The translations under genes were made by a program, and so were the position numbers. From NCBI GenBank assembly GCA_026002855.1, contig BPGD01000001.1:1763972-1827971 (forward strand): a DNA stretch of 64,000 bases, read 5' to 3'. This document shows positions 13,242 to 25,346 of the stretch, piece after piece. Under the pieces are notes generated by a model. It had not been told where the DNA came from and did not search any database. It saw only the letters and a list, made by a program, of their open reading frames with translations. Origin of the DNA: Bryobacteraceae bacterium. Its GTDB lineage: Bacteria; Acidobacteriota; Terriglobia; Bryobacterales; Bryobacteraceae. The first letter of the stretch is position 1, and every line of letters begins with the position of its first letter.

Positions 13242-14519
13242 GTGAAAATCCTTGTCCTTGGCAGCGGCGGCCGCGAGCACGCCATCGCCTGGCGGCTGCG
13301 ACATTCTTCCTCCGTCTCCCGCGTTTTCGTTGCCCCCGGCAATCCCGGTTGCGCCCAAGTGGCGGAATGCATCCCCGTCTCAAGTCCTACTCCTGTAGGT
13401 TTTCTCGAGGCCGCCCGTGCCTGTCGCGCCGACCTCGTCCTGTCCGGGCCCGAAGCCCCGCTGGTCGATGGCGTCGCCGACCTGTTTGAGAAAGAGGGCG
13501 TTCCCTTCTTTGGCCCAAGCCAGGCGGCGGCCCGCCTCGAAGGCAGCAAGATCTTCGCCAAACAGTTCATGCAGCGGGCCGGCATCCCCACGGCCCGGTT
13601 CGCGGCCGCCGAATCGTTAGACGAAGCACGCACGGCGCTCGATCAATTTACGTATCCTGTAGTAGTCAAGGCGGACGGCCTGGCCGCGGGCAAGGGCGTG
13701 GTGATTTGCGAAGACCGCGCCACGGCGGAACATGTTCTGGCAGAAATGTTTGCCGGTCGGCTCGTCGGCCAGGCCGGCGCCCGTGTCGTGCTCGAGGAGC
13801 ATCTCAGCGGCGAGGAGGTGAGTTTCATCGGCGTGAGCGACGGCGAGCGCATCGTTTCGCTCGAGCCTTCTCAGGACCACAAGCGGATCCGCGACAACGA
13901 CGAAGGGCCGAACACCGGCGGCATGGGCGCCTATTCCGACTCGCGCATTCTCACGCCGGAAGAGCGCGCCCGGATCGAGCGCGGCATCATGCAGCGCACC
14001 ATCGACCGCATGCGCGATGAAGGTGCGCCTTTCCGCGGCTTCCTCTACGCCGGCCTGATGATGACCTCGCGCGGGCCGATGGTGCTTGAGTACAACGTCC
14101 GCCTGGGCGACCCCGAAACGCAGGCGCTGCTGCACCGCCTGGAAGGCGACTTCGCCTCGCTCATCGCGAGTGCGGCCGCCGGCCGGGTGGATCCGGCCGC
14201 GCTGCGCTTCCGGCCCGAGCCGAGCGTCTGCGTGGTCCTTGCCGCAGCCGGATATCCGGGCAAGCCCCGCCTGGGCGACCCGATTACCGGCATTGAGGAG
14301 GCCGAACGGCGCGGCGCCGTGGTCTTTCACGCCGGCACGCAGCTCGACAACGGCCGCCTGGTCACCGCCGGCGGCCGCGTGCTCGGGGTGACCCACAGCG
14401 GCGCCACGCTGGCCGAAGCGATCGCCAACGCCTACCGCGCCTGCGAGGCCATTCACTTCGAGGGGATGCAGTACCGCCGTGACATCGGCCGCAAAGGGCT
14501 GGCGCGCTGGCAGGCATGA
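13242..14519 (+). CDS. purD: Phosphoribosylamine-glycine ligase (GAR synthetase)
   Basis: 425 residues, the normal single-domain length. The N-terminal GSGGREHAIAW motif, ATP-grasp segments (GPSQAAARLEGSKIFAKQF; EEHLSGEEVSFIG) and metal/phosphate motifs (GMGAYSDSRIL; LGDPETQALL) are in order. It ligates glycine to phosphoribosylamine in de novo purine synthesis. Start is GTG with 'CAGGAG' 8 nt upstream. No other pur genes are nearby. It is divergent from mnmG and followed by tRNA-Arg 47 nt downstream. Confidence 0.96.
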   Translation: MKILVLGSGGREHAIAWRLRHSSSVSRVFVAPGNPGCAQVAECIPVSSPTPVGFLEAARACRADLVLSGPEAPLVDGVADLFEKEGVPFFGPSQAAARLEGSKIFAKQFMQRAGIPTARFAAAESLDEARTALDQFTYPVVVKADGLAAGKGVVICEDRATAEHVLAEMFAGRLVGQAGARVVLEEHLSGEEVSFIGVSDGERIVSLEPSQDHKRIRDNDEGPNTGGMGAYSDSRILTPEERARIERGIMQRTIDRMRDEGAPFRGFLYAGLMMTSRGPMVLEYNVRLGDPETQALLHRLEGDFASLIASAAAGRVDPAALRFRPEPSVCVVLAAAGYPGKPRLGDPITGIEEAERRGAVVFHAGTQLDNGRLVTAGGRVLGVTHSGATLAEAIANAYRACEAIHFEGMQYRRDIGRKGLARWQA

Positions 14520-14550
14520 GCACCGTGCGCGATGTGCGCGGCGCCGGCGG

Positions 14551-14556
14551 TACAAT
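14551..14556 (+). promoter_or_regulatory. -10-like element of tRNA-Arg/dnaE
   Basis: TACAAT lies 10 nt before the first base of tRNA-Arg; no -35 match is apparent. It could drive a joint tRNA-dnaE transcript. Confidence 0.35.
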
Positions 14557-14566
14557 ACAAGAGCGT

Positions 14567-14643
14567 GGGGAAGTAGCTCAGCAGGATAGAGCGTCCGCCT
14601 CCTAAGCGGAAGGTCGGCAGTTCGAATCTGCCCTTCCCTACCA
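14567..14643 (+). tRNA. tRNA-Arg (CCT)
   Basis: 77 nt. The acceptor GGGGAAG pairs with CTTCCCT (one G-T wobble at the end), the anticodon loop CTCCTAA carries CCT at 14601-14603, and the T-arm is GGCAG-TTCGAAT-CTGCC. CCA is encoded at 14641-14643. The dnaE start codon follows 13 nt later, so the two are probably on one transcript. Confidence 0.95.
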
Positions 14644-14656
14644 CCCGCGCATCCCC

Positions 14657-18127
<3,471 letters not shown>

Positions 18128-18142
18128 GAGAGGTGTACCGCC

Positions 18143-19090
18143 ATGAACGGGCCGTCCCCGGACCGAATCGCCGAAATTGAGCGCGAGATCGCCAGCCTCC
18201 AGATGAAATCCACCGGCGACCAGGCGCGGCTGGCCGAGCTTCAGCAGGAGCTACGGCAGCTTCGCGGCGAGCAGGGCATCAACCTGGCCTGGCAGCGCGT
18301 GCAGCTCGCCCGTCACCCGCGCCGCCCCCACTCGCTCGACTATATCCAGCGCATCATGCCCGACTTCACCGAAGTTCACGGCGACCGCTGCTACGGCGAC
18401 GATCCGGCCATTGTGGCCGGCTTCGGCACGCTGGTGGGCGGCACGCGGGCGGTGATCATCGGCCAGCAGAAGGGGCGCGACACGAAGCAAAAGCTGTACC
18501 GCAACTTCGGCATGCCGAAGCCGGAGGGCTATCGGAAGGCGATCCGCGTGATGGAGCTCGCCTCGAAATTCCGTCGCCCGATCATCACGCTACTGGACAC
18601 GCCGGGCGCCTACCCGGGCATCGACGCCGAAGAGCGCGGGCAGGCCGAGGCGATCGCCTGGAACCTGCGCGAAATGTCGAGGCTGGAGTCGCCGGTCGTG
18701 GTGGTGGTCATTGGCGAGGGAGGCTCGGGCGGGGCGCTGGCGCTGGGCATCGGCAACCGCGTGCTGATGCTCGAAAACTCGATCTACAGCGTGATCAGCC
18801 CGGAAAGCTGCGCGGCCATCATTTACCGGGACTCGAGCAAGGGCGAGCGCGCGGCCGCGGCGCTGAAGCTGACCGCGCCGGACCTGCTGCGGCTGGGTCT
18901 GATCGACGGCATCATCCCGGAGCCGGGCGAGGGCGCGCATGAGGACTACGACCGCGCCGCGCAGTTCCTGCTTCAGGCGGTGAACGCGTCCATCGCCGAG
19001 CTGAGCGCGATGAGCCCGGCCGAGCTCATCGCCCACCGCGTGGAGAAGTTCCGCCGGATGGGCAATTTCTTCACCGAGGCCGGCGGATGA
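18143..19090 (+). CDS. accA: Acetyl-CoA carboxylase carboxyltransferase subunit alpha
   Basis: 315 residues. The N-terminal coiled segment ([12 protein letters not shown]) and the crotonase-fold core with [15 protein letters not shown] and the following '[12 protein letters not shown]' block are characteristic. With AccD it transfers carboxyl from biotin-BCCP to acetyl-CoA to form malonyl-CoA for fatty acid synthesis. A good ribosome-binding site (TAGGAGAGGTG) precedes the ATG. It is coupled by a 4-nt ATGA overlap to the next small gene. The dnaE-accA order is common in bacteria. Confidence 0.96.
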   Translation: MNGPSPDRIAEIEREIASLQMKSTGDQARLAELQQELRQLRGEQGINLAWQRVQLARHPRRPHSLDYIQRIMPDFTEVHGDRCYGDDPAIVAGFGTLVGGTRAVIIGQQKGRDTKQKLYRNFGMPKPEGYRKAIRVMELASKFRRPIITLLDTPGAYPGIDAEERGQAEAIAWNLREMSRLESPVVVVVIGEGGSGGALALGIGNRVLMLENSIYSVISPESCAAIIYRDSSKGERAAAALKLTAPDLLRLGLIDGIIPEPGEGAHEDYDRAAQFLLQAVNASIAELSAMSPAELIAHRVEKFRRMGNFFTEAGG

Positions 19091-19365
19091 AGCGCGAGCG
19101 GCTCGTGCTAATTGCAGTGGCGGGCTTCGCCGCGCTGGCGGCGCTGATGACCTGGATGATGCTGGGCGCGCGACGCTACCGCGTGGAGGTCTGCATGGAG
19201 TTTGGCGGACGGACGGCGTGCCGCACGGCCTCCGGGCCGACCCGCGAAGAGGCGGTGCGAACGGCCGCCGACAACGCCTGCGGATTGCTGGCTTCCGGGA
19301 TGACCGAATCCATGCGGTGCAGCCACAGCCAGCCGAAGAGCGTGCGGGTGCTTTCGGCCCCTTAG
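19087..19365 (+). CDS. Small single-span membrane protein, unknown function
   Basis: 92 residues. After a basic start (MKRER) comes one hydrophobic helix (about residues 6-27), then a soluble part with four cysteines (C35, C45, C65, C78 by count) that would be periplasmic and could form two disulfides. The start codon overlaps the accA stop (ATGA), so it is translationally coupled, but I see no link to lipid synthesis in its sequence. No family recognised. Confidence 0.65.
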   Translation: MKRERLVLIAVAGFAALAALMTWMMLGARRYRVEVCMEFGGRTACRTASGPTREEAVRTAADNACGLLASGMTESMRCSHSQPKSVRVLSAP

Positions 19366-19385
19366 CCGGACAACGAAAAGAGAAA

Positions 19386-19406
19386 GCCCCGCCACCCGGG
19401 CGGGGC
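19386..19406 (-). terminator. Intrinsic terminator of hsp20
   Basis: A perfect 8-bp stem GCCCCGCC/GGCGGGGC encloses a 5-nt loop. On the minus strand it is followed by TTTCTCTTTTC, so it fits the end of hsp20. It may also stop the rightward accA transcript, although no T-tract follows on that strand. Confidence 0.75.
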
Positions 19407-19480
19407 GCGAGCGGCGGCCGCCGCGCGGCCGGTGCCCAGCGGGAACACGACGCGCAGCGGCCAGGCCGGCCACGCACGAG

Positions 19481-19930
19481 TTACTTCTTCACCGCGATCT
19501 TCACCGTCTTCGGCTTCGCCACTTCCTTCTTCGGCAGGACCACCTTCAGCACACCGTCCTCATAGGTGGCTTCGATCTTGTCGGTGTCCACCGTGTCAGG
19601 AAGCGTGAAGGCCCGATGGAAGGAGCCATAGCTCCGCTCGATCCGGTGATAGCCGCCCTCTTTCTCCTCTTTCTTGAACTCGCGGCTGCCGCTGATCGTC
19701 AGCGTGCCGTTCTCGATCTTCAGCTCGATGTCCTCCATCTTCACGCCGGGAATGTCGGCGGTGAGGACAATCTCATTCTCGTTCTCCGCGATATCCACGG
19801 CGGGATACCACGGACGGGCCGAGACCGGCTCGCTGAAGAAGCGGTTCACCATGTCCTCGAACAGAGCCAGAGGGCTGGAGAAGAACGGATCCAGTTTCGC
19901 CAGATCGGAACGACGGGTGATGTTCGCCAT
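19481..19930 (-). CDS. hsp20: Small heat shock protein (Hsp20/alpha-crystallin)
   Basis: An open frame reaches 20002, but it would start inside the promoter. ATG 19930 gives 149 residues, the usual size. The alpha-crystallin domain runs from about residue 42 (VDIAENENEIVLTADIPGV) to the conserved G-V-L motif (ATYEDGVLKVVLPK), ending with an IAVKK tail. It holds unfolding proteins in an ATP-independent way, in the cytoplasm. The promoter is a near-perfect vegetative type; a hairpin covering the ribosome-binding site suggests temperature control at translation. No CIRCE element is visible. Confidence 0.93.
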   Translation of the reverse strand: MANITRRSDLAKLDPFFSSPLALFEDMVNRFFSEPVSARPWYPAVDIAENENEIVLTADIPGVKMEDIELKIENGTLTISGSREFKKEEKEGGYHRIERSYGSFHRAFTLPDTVDTDKIEATYEDGVLKVVLPKKEVAKPKTVKIAVKK

Positions 19931-19943
19931 ACTGTCTCTTACA

Positions 19944-19956
19944 CCTCCTTTGGAAG
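19944..19956 (-). promoter_or_regulatory. Hairpin sequestering the hsp20 Shine-Dalgarno (possible RNA thermometer)
   Basis: In the hsp20 leader CUUCC-AAA-GGAGG can form a 5-bp stem with a triloop (one U-G pair), burying the AGGAGGU ribosome-binding site. An alternative pairing of the same CUUCC with an upstream GGAG (about 19962-19965) would free it. The layout resembles short RNA thermometers of small heat shock genes, but folding energy was not computed. Confidence 0.4.
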
Positions 19957-19973
19957 ATCTCTCCACGATTTCC

Positions 19974-20002
19974 ACTATACAAGATGCACAAATGCCTGTC
20001 AA
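19974..20002 (-). promoter_or_regulatory. hsp20 promoter
   Basis: TTGACA (20002-19997), exactly 17 nt, then TATAGT (19979-19974): a consensus-grade housekeeping promoter, the strongest in the window. Transcription would start near 19967, giving a leader of about 37 nt. The remaining bases up to 20190 are AT-richer than average but hold no gene. Confidence 0.7.
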
Positions 20003-20190
20003 GGTTTCTTAGTATATGTGGCTCAACTTTTATCACTGCAATCTGAACAAGAAGCGGAGTGTGCGGCTCAACCGGGGCGGAAGACGATAGTATCCGATTC
20101 TTTTTCAGCAACTTGCTGTCAACATCCAAGATATGAGACCGGACGGGGCTCAGCCGGATTTTGTGGCAGGCCGAGCCGCGCCAGCCCGAT

Positions 20191-21357
20191 TCAGGCGGGA
20201 ATCGGGAGCTGGATTTCCAGCTCGGAACCGCGGGCCGGGTGGGAGTGGAGTACGAGATCCCCTTCGAGCGCGCGGACGCGCCGCAGGATGCTCTGCGGGC
20301 CGAGCCGAAGCAATTCGAGTTCTTCCAGGGTGAACCGGCCGGCGAAGGGGAAGCCCGTACCGTCGTCGTCGATGCGGAGGAGGATGTGGCTGTTGTCACG
20401 GTCGAGCGTGACGGCGGCGCGGGAGGCGGCCGAGTGTTTGCGGATGTTGTTGAGGGCTTCGCGGACGATCTGGACGATTTCGGGGCGGGCTTCCAGGTCG
20501 TCGTGCATGGCCGAGGGAGCTGCCTTGAACGACGTGGGGATGCCTGAGTCTTTCTGAAAATGCGCGGCGGTGGCGCGGAGCGTGGCGGCCAGACCGGCGC
20601 CGTCGACTTCGACAGGCCGCATACCGCGGATGAAGGTGCGCACTTCGGTCACCTGCCGCGCGCAGACTTCCTGAAGCTGGCGCAGCTCGTCCATGCCCGC
20701 CTGGAAGTTGCGTTCGAGCATCTTGCGGAGGATCTCGAGGCGCATCTGGACGGAGATAAAGGTTTGCAGCGGGCCGTCGTGGAGGTCGGCGGCGATGCGT
20801 TCGCGCTCCTCCTCGCGGGCCTTCAGCGACTCCATCCGGTAAAGCACCGCCTGGCGGGAGGCCGACGAGAGCCTTTCGAGCAGGCTCTGCCGCTGGAGAG
20901 CGACGACGCAGCCAAACATGCCGAGCAGGAGGAGGACAGGCTGGAGCCGTTCGATGCCCGGAAGCGTCAGGCTGTTGACGAAGGCGAGCGTCAGGACGGT
21001 GGTCAGCAGCACGTCGCGCCATTCGAGCAGCGTGGAGGCGGCAAGGAAGAGATACAGGGCGGCGAAGGCCTGGATCCAGAAGTTCTCCGGGCCAGCCAGC
21101 ACGACGCAGAGGAGGAACGCGGTGACGTCGAGGGCGGTGTTAAGAATGCCGCCGTGGTCGATGCGCTCGGCCCAGCGCCAGAAGATGGAGACGAGGCTGT
21201 AGACGGTGACGACGGACAGGATAAAGATCCATGTGGCCGCTTCCAGGCCGCGCCCCGCCAACAGGATGCCGAGGCAGGCCCCGGTGACCAGGGCCCGCAG
21301 GACGCTCAGATAGCGCCGCCACAGGTAGGGCAGCACCATCTGGTCGGCGTGGATCAT
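20191..21357 (-). CDS. Membrane histidine kinase, NarL/HisKA_3 family
   Basis: 388 residues. About five to six hydrophobic helices fill residues 15-155, without a large extracytoplasmic loop. A linker leads to the HisKA_3 phosphoacceptor ERERIAADLHDGPLQTF with H193. The HATPase_c domain has the N-box ALNNIRKH (~301-308), G1 DDDGTGF (330-336) and a G2-like GPQSILRRV. It would autophosphorylate and pass phosphate to a LuxR-type regulator, but no such regulator adjoins it. It is 7 nt downstream of the methyltransferase-like gene on the same strand. Confidence 0.88.
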   Translation of the reverse strand: MIHADQMVLPYLWRRYLSVLRALVTGACLGILLAGRGLEAATWIFILSVVTVYSLVSIFWRWAERIDHGGILNTALDVTAFLLCVVLAGPENFWIQAFAALYLFLAASTLLEWRDVLLTTVLTLAFVNSLTLPGIERLQPVLLLLGMFGCVVALQRQSLLERLSSASRQAVLYRMESLKAREEERERIAADLHDGPLQTFISVQMRLEILRKMLERNFQAGMDELRQLQEVCARQVTEVRTFIRGMRPVEVDGAGLAATLRATAAHFQKDSGIPTSFKAAPSAMHDDLEARPEIVQIVREALNNIRKHSAASRAAVTLDRDNSHILLRIDDDGTGFPFAGRFTLEELELLRLGPQSILRRVRALEGDLVLHSHPARGSELEIQLPIPA

Positions 21358-21363
21358 GCCCGC

Positions 21364-21903
21364 CTACCTCACATACAGATAGAGCGTGTGGGCCCGGCCT
21401 TCGCCGTCGTCTTCGATGTGCTCTTCCTTGACGGGGATCCAGCCGGGAACGCCGAAATCGTGCGCCACCACGCGGGCGCCCTTGCGAAGCTGTTTTTCGA
21501 GCAACGGGCGCACCTTCTCCACCGCGGAAGGCAGCAGGTAGATGGTGATCAGGTCGGCGTCGGAATAGTCCTGCTGGAGGAGATCGCCGTGGATGATGCG
21601 GGCGCGTTTTTCGAGCCCGAGGGCGCGGATGCGGGCGGTGGACTGCTTCACCAGGTCCTCGTCGAATTCCACCCCCACGGCGTTGGCCTTGAAGCGGTCT
21701 GCCGCCATGATGACGATGCGGCCATCCCCGGAGCCGAGGTCATACATCTTTTCGCCCGGCTTCAGACCGCCGAGTTTGAGCATGTGCTCGACCACGGTCT
21801 CCGGCGTCGGATAGTAGGGCGCCAGTTTTTCGCCCTTGTCCTGCGCGGGTGCGGAGGCAGCAAGCAGCAGGCCGGCGAGCCCCAGCCTCAAGATGATCCT
21901 CAT
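21364..21903 (-). CDS. SAM-dependent methyltransferase-like protein with signal peptide
   Basis: 179 residues. The N-terminus (residues 1-20, ...LLLAASAPAQ) is a textbook signal peptide, followed by a class I methyltransferase fold with motif I YDLGSGDGR (54-62) and the acidic residue E79 (VGVEFDED). SAM is not expected in the periplasm, so the protein may be retained inside, tethered, or use the fold differently. It sits between the histidine kinase and the BNR/Solibacter-domain gene, all on the minus strand with short gaps (6 and 19 nt). Substrate unknown. Confidence 0.75.
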   Translation of the reverse strand: MRIILRLGLAGLLLAASAPAQDKGEKLAPYYPTPETVVEHMLKLGGLKPGEKMYDLGSGDGRIVIMAADRFKANAVGVEFDEDLVKQSTARIRALGLEKRARIIHGDLLQQDYSDADLITIYLLPSAVEKVRPLLEKQLRKGARVVAHDFGVPGWIPVKEEHIEDDGEGRAHTLYLYVR

Positions 21904-21922
21904 GATGCAATCGACTCCTTCT

Positions 21923-23794
21923 TCATGGAACGGCGTAGATGCGGACGGGGTTGCTGCGAATGCCCCCGGCCTCGACTGCCAGCTCGTGAATGCCCTCGTC
22001 GAGCAGCGCCGGCAGCTCTACCTGAACGAGGTAGAAGCCCGTGTAGCCGGGGGCGAGGGTCGCCTGCCGGACGGTGAGTTCGATGCCGCCGAGCCAGGCG
22101 CGGACGGGGGCAGCGACGGCAGGGGGATTTTCGAGCGGAGCGGGCAGGCCAGCGGGCCAGTCCGGGGTGACGCGTCCAAGGCCGCTCATGAGAATGTCGA
22201 GCGTCATGCCGCCGCGGGCCGGGTTCATGAGTTCGATGGGGGCGCCGGAGTCGGCGTCAAGCACCATTGCCGTGCCGTCCCGGTCCACGAGAATCGAGGG
22301 AGCTGTGGCCGCGACGGGGAGCCCGAAGCTCAGACGTCCCTGTTCGGCCTCGACCTCGACGCGGACAGAAGGGCCGCTCAGGCTGTAGGGAAGCTGGATC
22401 TGAGATTCTCCATCCGCGGCGGCAAGCACGGGAGCGGGTGCAGTGCCGGCGGTGGCCGAGGAGACGCGGGCGCCGAGCACGGTCATCAGCGCGCCAGGCG
22501 CGCCGGGCCGTTCGGCCAGGTCGGCGCTGTGGACGAGCCGCGGGGCGCGGCGCCGGTGTGGCGCAGGCGTGGCGTAAACGCCGTAACCCTCGACAGCCGC
22601 CAGCAGGGTGTTGCCGCCATCATCCAGCCGCACGTCGCGCACGGGGGCCGGGGGCAGGCCGGCCGTCAGGCGAGTCCAGGGAGTGGCGGGAGCGGGCGCG
22701 CGCAGATCGGCAAAAGTAGCATACAGGCCCTCCGACGTGGCGGCGTAGAGCGCGCCGGTTTCGCGGTCGGCGGCAATTCCAAAGACAGAGCCGCGCGGGA
22801 GGTTGGCCGTGAGGTCGTCCCAATACCCGCCGCCATTCAGCGTGCGCAGCAGGCGGGGTGCATCGGCGGCGCCCTGAGCCAGCGCCGCGAGGGCGAAGCT
22901 GCGATCCGCCGGGTCAACCCAGATCCGTTGCACAGCGCCGGCGCCCGCAGGCTGGAAAGACCGCCAGGTGCGGCCGTCATCGAAGCTGGCCAGCAGCCGG
23001 CCGGTGTCGTCGCCAAGATACAGGGCGCCCGGGACCTCGGCTGCCGCGGAGAATTTTGCCCCCAGCTCGGCGCTCCAGCGCGCCCGCAGGCGTTCCTCCC
23101 GGATCAGACCCTCTCCTGAAGCAGGGAACCAGCCCAGCCGCTGGCCTGGCAGCCATTCGAACTCCTGGAGCCGCCCTTCGCGTTCCACCGCAATACGCAC
23201 GCCACGGCTGCCCGACGGCGCCGAGACGATGCGGCGGACAGCAAGAGCGGGCAGACCTTCATTCATTCCGGCCCAGGAACGGCCGCCATCGGCCGAGACC
23301 CAGACGCCGGCCGAGGTGGCGGCGGCGACCCGCTCCGGATTGGAAGGATCGACGGCGAGATCGAGCACTCGTCCGCCGAGGATGGACGCGCCGCGATAAG
23401 CGGTGAGGTTGCGCCAGCTCAAGCCCTGATCATCCGATCGCCACACATGGGCGCCGCCGGCATAACTGACCGAGCCAAGAGAACGGACCACCGCGCCGGT
23501 TTCCGGCGGCGGGACGGCACTGGCGGGACCTGGAGGAACTGGAGCCTCGGCACGCTTCCAGGAGCCGCCGTTGCGGCTCGAGAGAACGGTGCCGCCCGGC
23601 AGCCGGACCCAAAGCGTGCCGTCGGGAGAAAACCAGACGCGCTCCACCGGGCCGCTGGCGGGCGAAGAAAGTCCGGTGACCAGTGCGGTGTTTCCAATCT
23701 GCCGCCAGCCGGAGATCTGCGCGAAGGAGGTGGCGCCAGCGGCGGCCAGGAGGAGAACGGCGGCTGTGGCTCTTTGACTCACGCCTGCGTCCAT
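21923..23794 (-). CDS. Exported BNR/sortilin-type propeller with Solibacter C-terminal domain
   Basis: ATG 23794 is preferred over the longer frame to 23839 because it opens directly into a signal peptide (MDAGVSQRATAAVLLLAAAG, cleaved near SFAQ); 623 residues. Residues ~25-420 contain BNR/Asp-box-like blades (for example SDDQGLSWRNL, SADGGRSWAGM, SFDDGRTWRSF), as in sortilin, sialidase-like and HCF136-like propellers. Residues ~430-623 match the Solibacter C-terminal module. Likely cell-surface or secreted; role unknown. Genes on its right start divergently after 129 nt. Confidence 0.8.
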   Translation of the reverse strand: MDAGVSQRATAAVLLLAAAGATSFAQISGWRQIGNTALVTGLSSPASGPVERVWFSPDGTLWVRLPGGTVLSSRNGGSWKRAEAPVPPGPASAVPPPETGAVVRSLGSVSYAGGAHVWRSDDQGLSWRNLTAYRGASILGGRVLDLAVDPSNPERVAAATSAGVWVSADGGRSWAGMNEGLPALAVRRIVSAPSGSRGVRIAVEREGRLQEFEWLPGQRLGWFPASGEGLIREERLRARWSAELGAKFSAAAEVPGALYLGDDTGRLLASFDDGRTWRSFQPAGAGAVQRIWVDPADRSFALAALAQGAADAPRLLRTLNGGGYWDDLTANLPRGSVFGIAADRETGALYAATSEGLYATFADLRAPAPATPWTRLTAGLPPAPVRDVRLDDGGNTLLAAVEGYGVYATPAPHRRRAPRLVHSADLAERPGAPGALMTVLGARVSSATAGTAPAPVLAAADGESQIQLPYSLSGPSVRVEVEAEQGRLSFGLPVAATAPSILVDRDGTAMVLDADSGAPIELMNPARGGMTLDILMSGLGRVTPDWPAGLPAPLENPPAVAAPVRAWLGGIELTVRQATLAPGYTGFYLVQVELPALLDEGIHELAVEAGGIRSNPVRIYAVP

Positions 23795-23923
23795 TCTACC
23801 CTGAGTGAATCGACTGAGAAACGCGGGAACTTCACCCATGGCGTTGAGAAATCAGGAAAATCCGGGCCCGGACCTCTTTTTGCAAAGCACGTTTGGTGGT
23901 ACATTAGAGCTTTCGAGGTCCCG

Positions 23924-24724
23924 ATGTTGAGGACCGGCAGCCCCAGGAGTCTCTTCTGGCTGGCCGCGGCCCTGTGGGCCTTGGCCTGCGCGCCCCCGGT
24001 GTCTGCCCAGTTCTGGAACAGCACAACGAGCTCGGCGGCGGCCACGGTCATTCATGTGCAGGGCAGTGTCAGCCTCCTGCGCGACTCCTATCTCTGGGCG
24101 GTGAACGCGGGCGACCGCATCCTGCCGCAGCAGATCATCGTGACCGGGCCAGACGGCTACGCGGTATTTCGTGTGGCCGACGGCAGCACGTTTGAAGTGT
24201 TTCCGAACTCGCGGGTGACCTTCCGGGCCAACAGCGGCAACTGGCGCGACCTGGTGGACGTCTGGCTGGGGCGGATCCGGGTTCAGATCCAGAAATTCGG
24301 AGGCGCACCCAATCCGAACCGCGTGCACACGCCAACAGCGGTGATTTCGGTGCGTGGAACGGTGTTTGACGTGAGCGTCGACGCCGACGACGAGACCACG
24401 CACATCGTGGTGGAAGAGGGCGAAGTGGCGGTTGAGCACCGGCTGATGCCGCGGGACGGCGACCCGAAGATTCTGCGTGCGGGCGAGGAGCTGGTTGTTT
24501 ACCGCAACAGCCCGCTGTCGGCGATGCGCCGGCTGGATCGCGGGCGCGTGCTGCAATTCATGGCGGATGTCGTCTGGCAGATTCTGGTCCGGACACCCCG
24601 GCTCCCGGGAGGCGGGGGCGGCGCCCCAGGCGGCGTCCCCGCACCACCTCCGCCGACGGGCGGCGGACTGCCGGGAGACACGGGCGCAACGCCTCCACCT
24701 CCGCCACCGCCGCCGGGGAACTGA
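23924..24724 (+). CDS. Exported FecR-domain protein with Pro/Gly-rich tail
   Basis: 266 residues from ATG 23924 ('CGAGG' just upstream); a longer open frame exists but lacks coding character. Signal peptide about 1-28 (cleavage near VSAQ). The FecR fold covers roughly 40-180, with the usual 'GDRILPQQIIVTG' and 'VRGTVFDVSVDADDETT' blocks. The last ~50 residues are low-complexity Gly/Pro, possibly spanning or binding the wall or envelope. Classical FecR senses iron-siderophore uptake with FecI and TonB receptors; none is here, so iron signalling should not be assumed. Confidence 0.8.
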   Translation: MLRTGSPRSLFWLAAALWALACAPPVSAQFWNSTTSSAAATVIHVQGSVSLLRDSYLWAVNAGDRILPQQIIVTGPDGYAVFRVADGSTFEVFPNSRVTFRANSGNWRDLVDVWLGRIRVQIQKFGGAPNPNRVHTPTAVISVRGTVFDVSVDADDETTHIVVEEGEVAVEHRLMPRDGDPKILRAGEELVVYRNSPLSAMRRLDRGRVLQFMADVVWQILVRTPRLPGGGGGAPGGVPAPPPPTGGGLPGDTGATPPPPPPPPGN

Positions 24725-24785
24725 TCTTCCCCAGAGCCGCGGCAAAGGCCCGGCGCCGCAGCGCATCGCCGGCCCCGGTTGCAGG

Positions 24786-24791
24786 TACACT
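24786..24791 (+). promoter_or_regulatory. -10-like hexamer close to a start codon
   Basis: TACACT ends 9 nt before GTG 24801 and no Shine-Dalgarno lies between, a leaderless arrangement. Confidence 0.3.
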
Positions 24792-24800
24792 GGCTACAGA

Positions 24801-25346
24801 GTGTTCGCTCATCTGATGATTCTTTCCGCGGTGTTGCCGCTGGCGGCGCAGAATCCAGGGCCCGCTGCCGACGGCGGGCTATTACCAGACTGGGAACTGA
24901 AGCCCCGCGTGCAGAAGCTTGTGCAGGGGCTGGAGCGCGTGCGGCCGCTGCTTGAAAGGCTCCAGCCGGAGCGTTGGACCGCGGCAGGGGCGCCCAGGCA
25001 GTACGAGCAGCAGTACCGGGATTGCCTCCAGACGCTCGGCCATGTTCAGAACGCGGCCGCGCGACTGGCGGAGAGGCCGAACCGGCTGACGCTGGCTGTG
25101 GAGACGCTGGTCCGGCTGGAGACGTTCATCGATCTGACGACGTCGTTGAGCCAGGCCATCCGGCGGTATCAGAACCCGGCCGTGGCCGATCTGGTGGAGA
25201 GCGAACTGGCTGCCGCGAGCGACCGCGAGTGGCTCCGCCGCCATGTGCTGGAACTGTCCGCGGTGCGCGAGCGGGAGTGGGAGACTGCCGAACAGGAGGC
25301 GCAACGGTGCCGGGAACGGACCCTCAGGCAAAGCCCCCGCAAGTGA
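24801..25346 (+). CDS. Exported helical protein of unknown function
   Basis: 181 residues from GTG 24801 (ATG 24816 is an alternative). A short hydrophobic start, MILSAVLPLAAQ, acts as the signal peptide. The mature part is almost entirely predicted helix, rich in Leu, Arg and Glu (for example RLAERPNRLTLAVETLVRLE), without cysteines beyond C54 and C173 or so. No family recognised. Its 3' end overlaps the next gene by 40 nt in another frame, so the pair is probably co-translated, with the PIG-L deacetylase as third gene. Confidence 0.6.
   Translation: MFAHLMILSAVLPLAAQNPGPAADGGLLPDWELKPRVQKLVQGLERVRPLLERLQPERWTAAGAPRQYEQQYRDCLQTLGHVQNAAARLAERPNRLTLAVETLVRLETFIDLTTSLSQAIRRYQNPAVADLVESELAAASDREWLRRHVLELSAVREREWETAEQEAQRCRERTLRQSPRK

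Noticed and set aside
20003-20190. Gene or second hsp20 promoter in this gap
   Set aside because: A TTGACA on the minus strand has no -10 at 16-18 nt; no open frame with coding character.
24600-24724. Pro/Gly-rich repetitive end of the FecR gene as a DNA repeat or CRISPR-like array
   Set aside because: It is low-complexity coding sequence (CCG/CCT/GGC codons) without regular repeat-spacer units.
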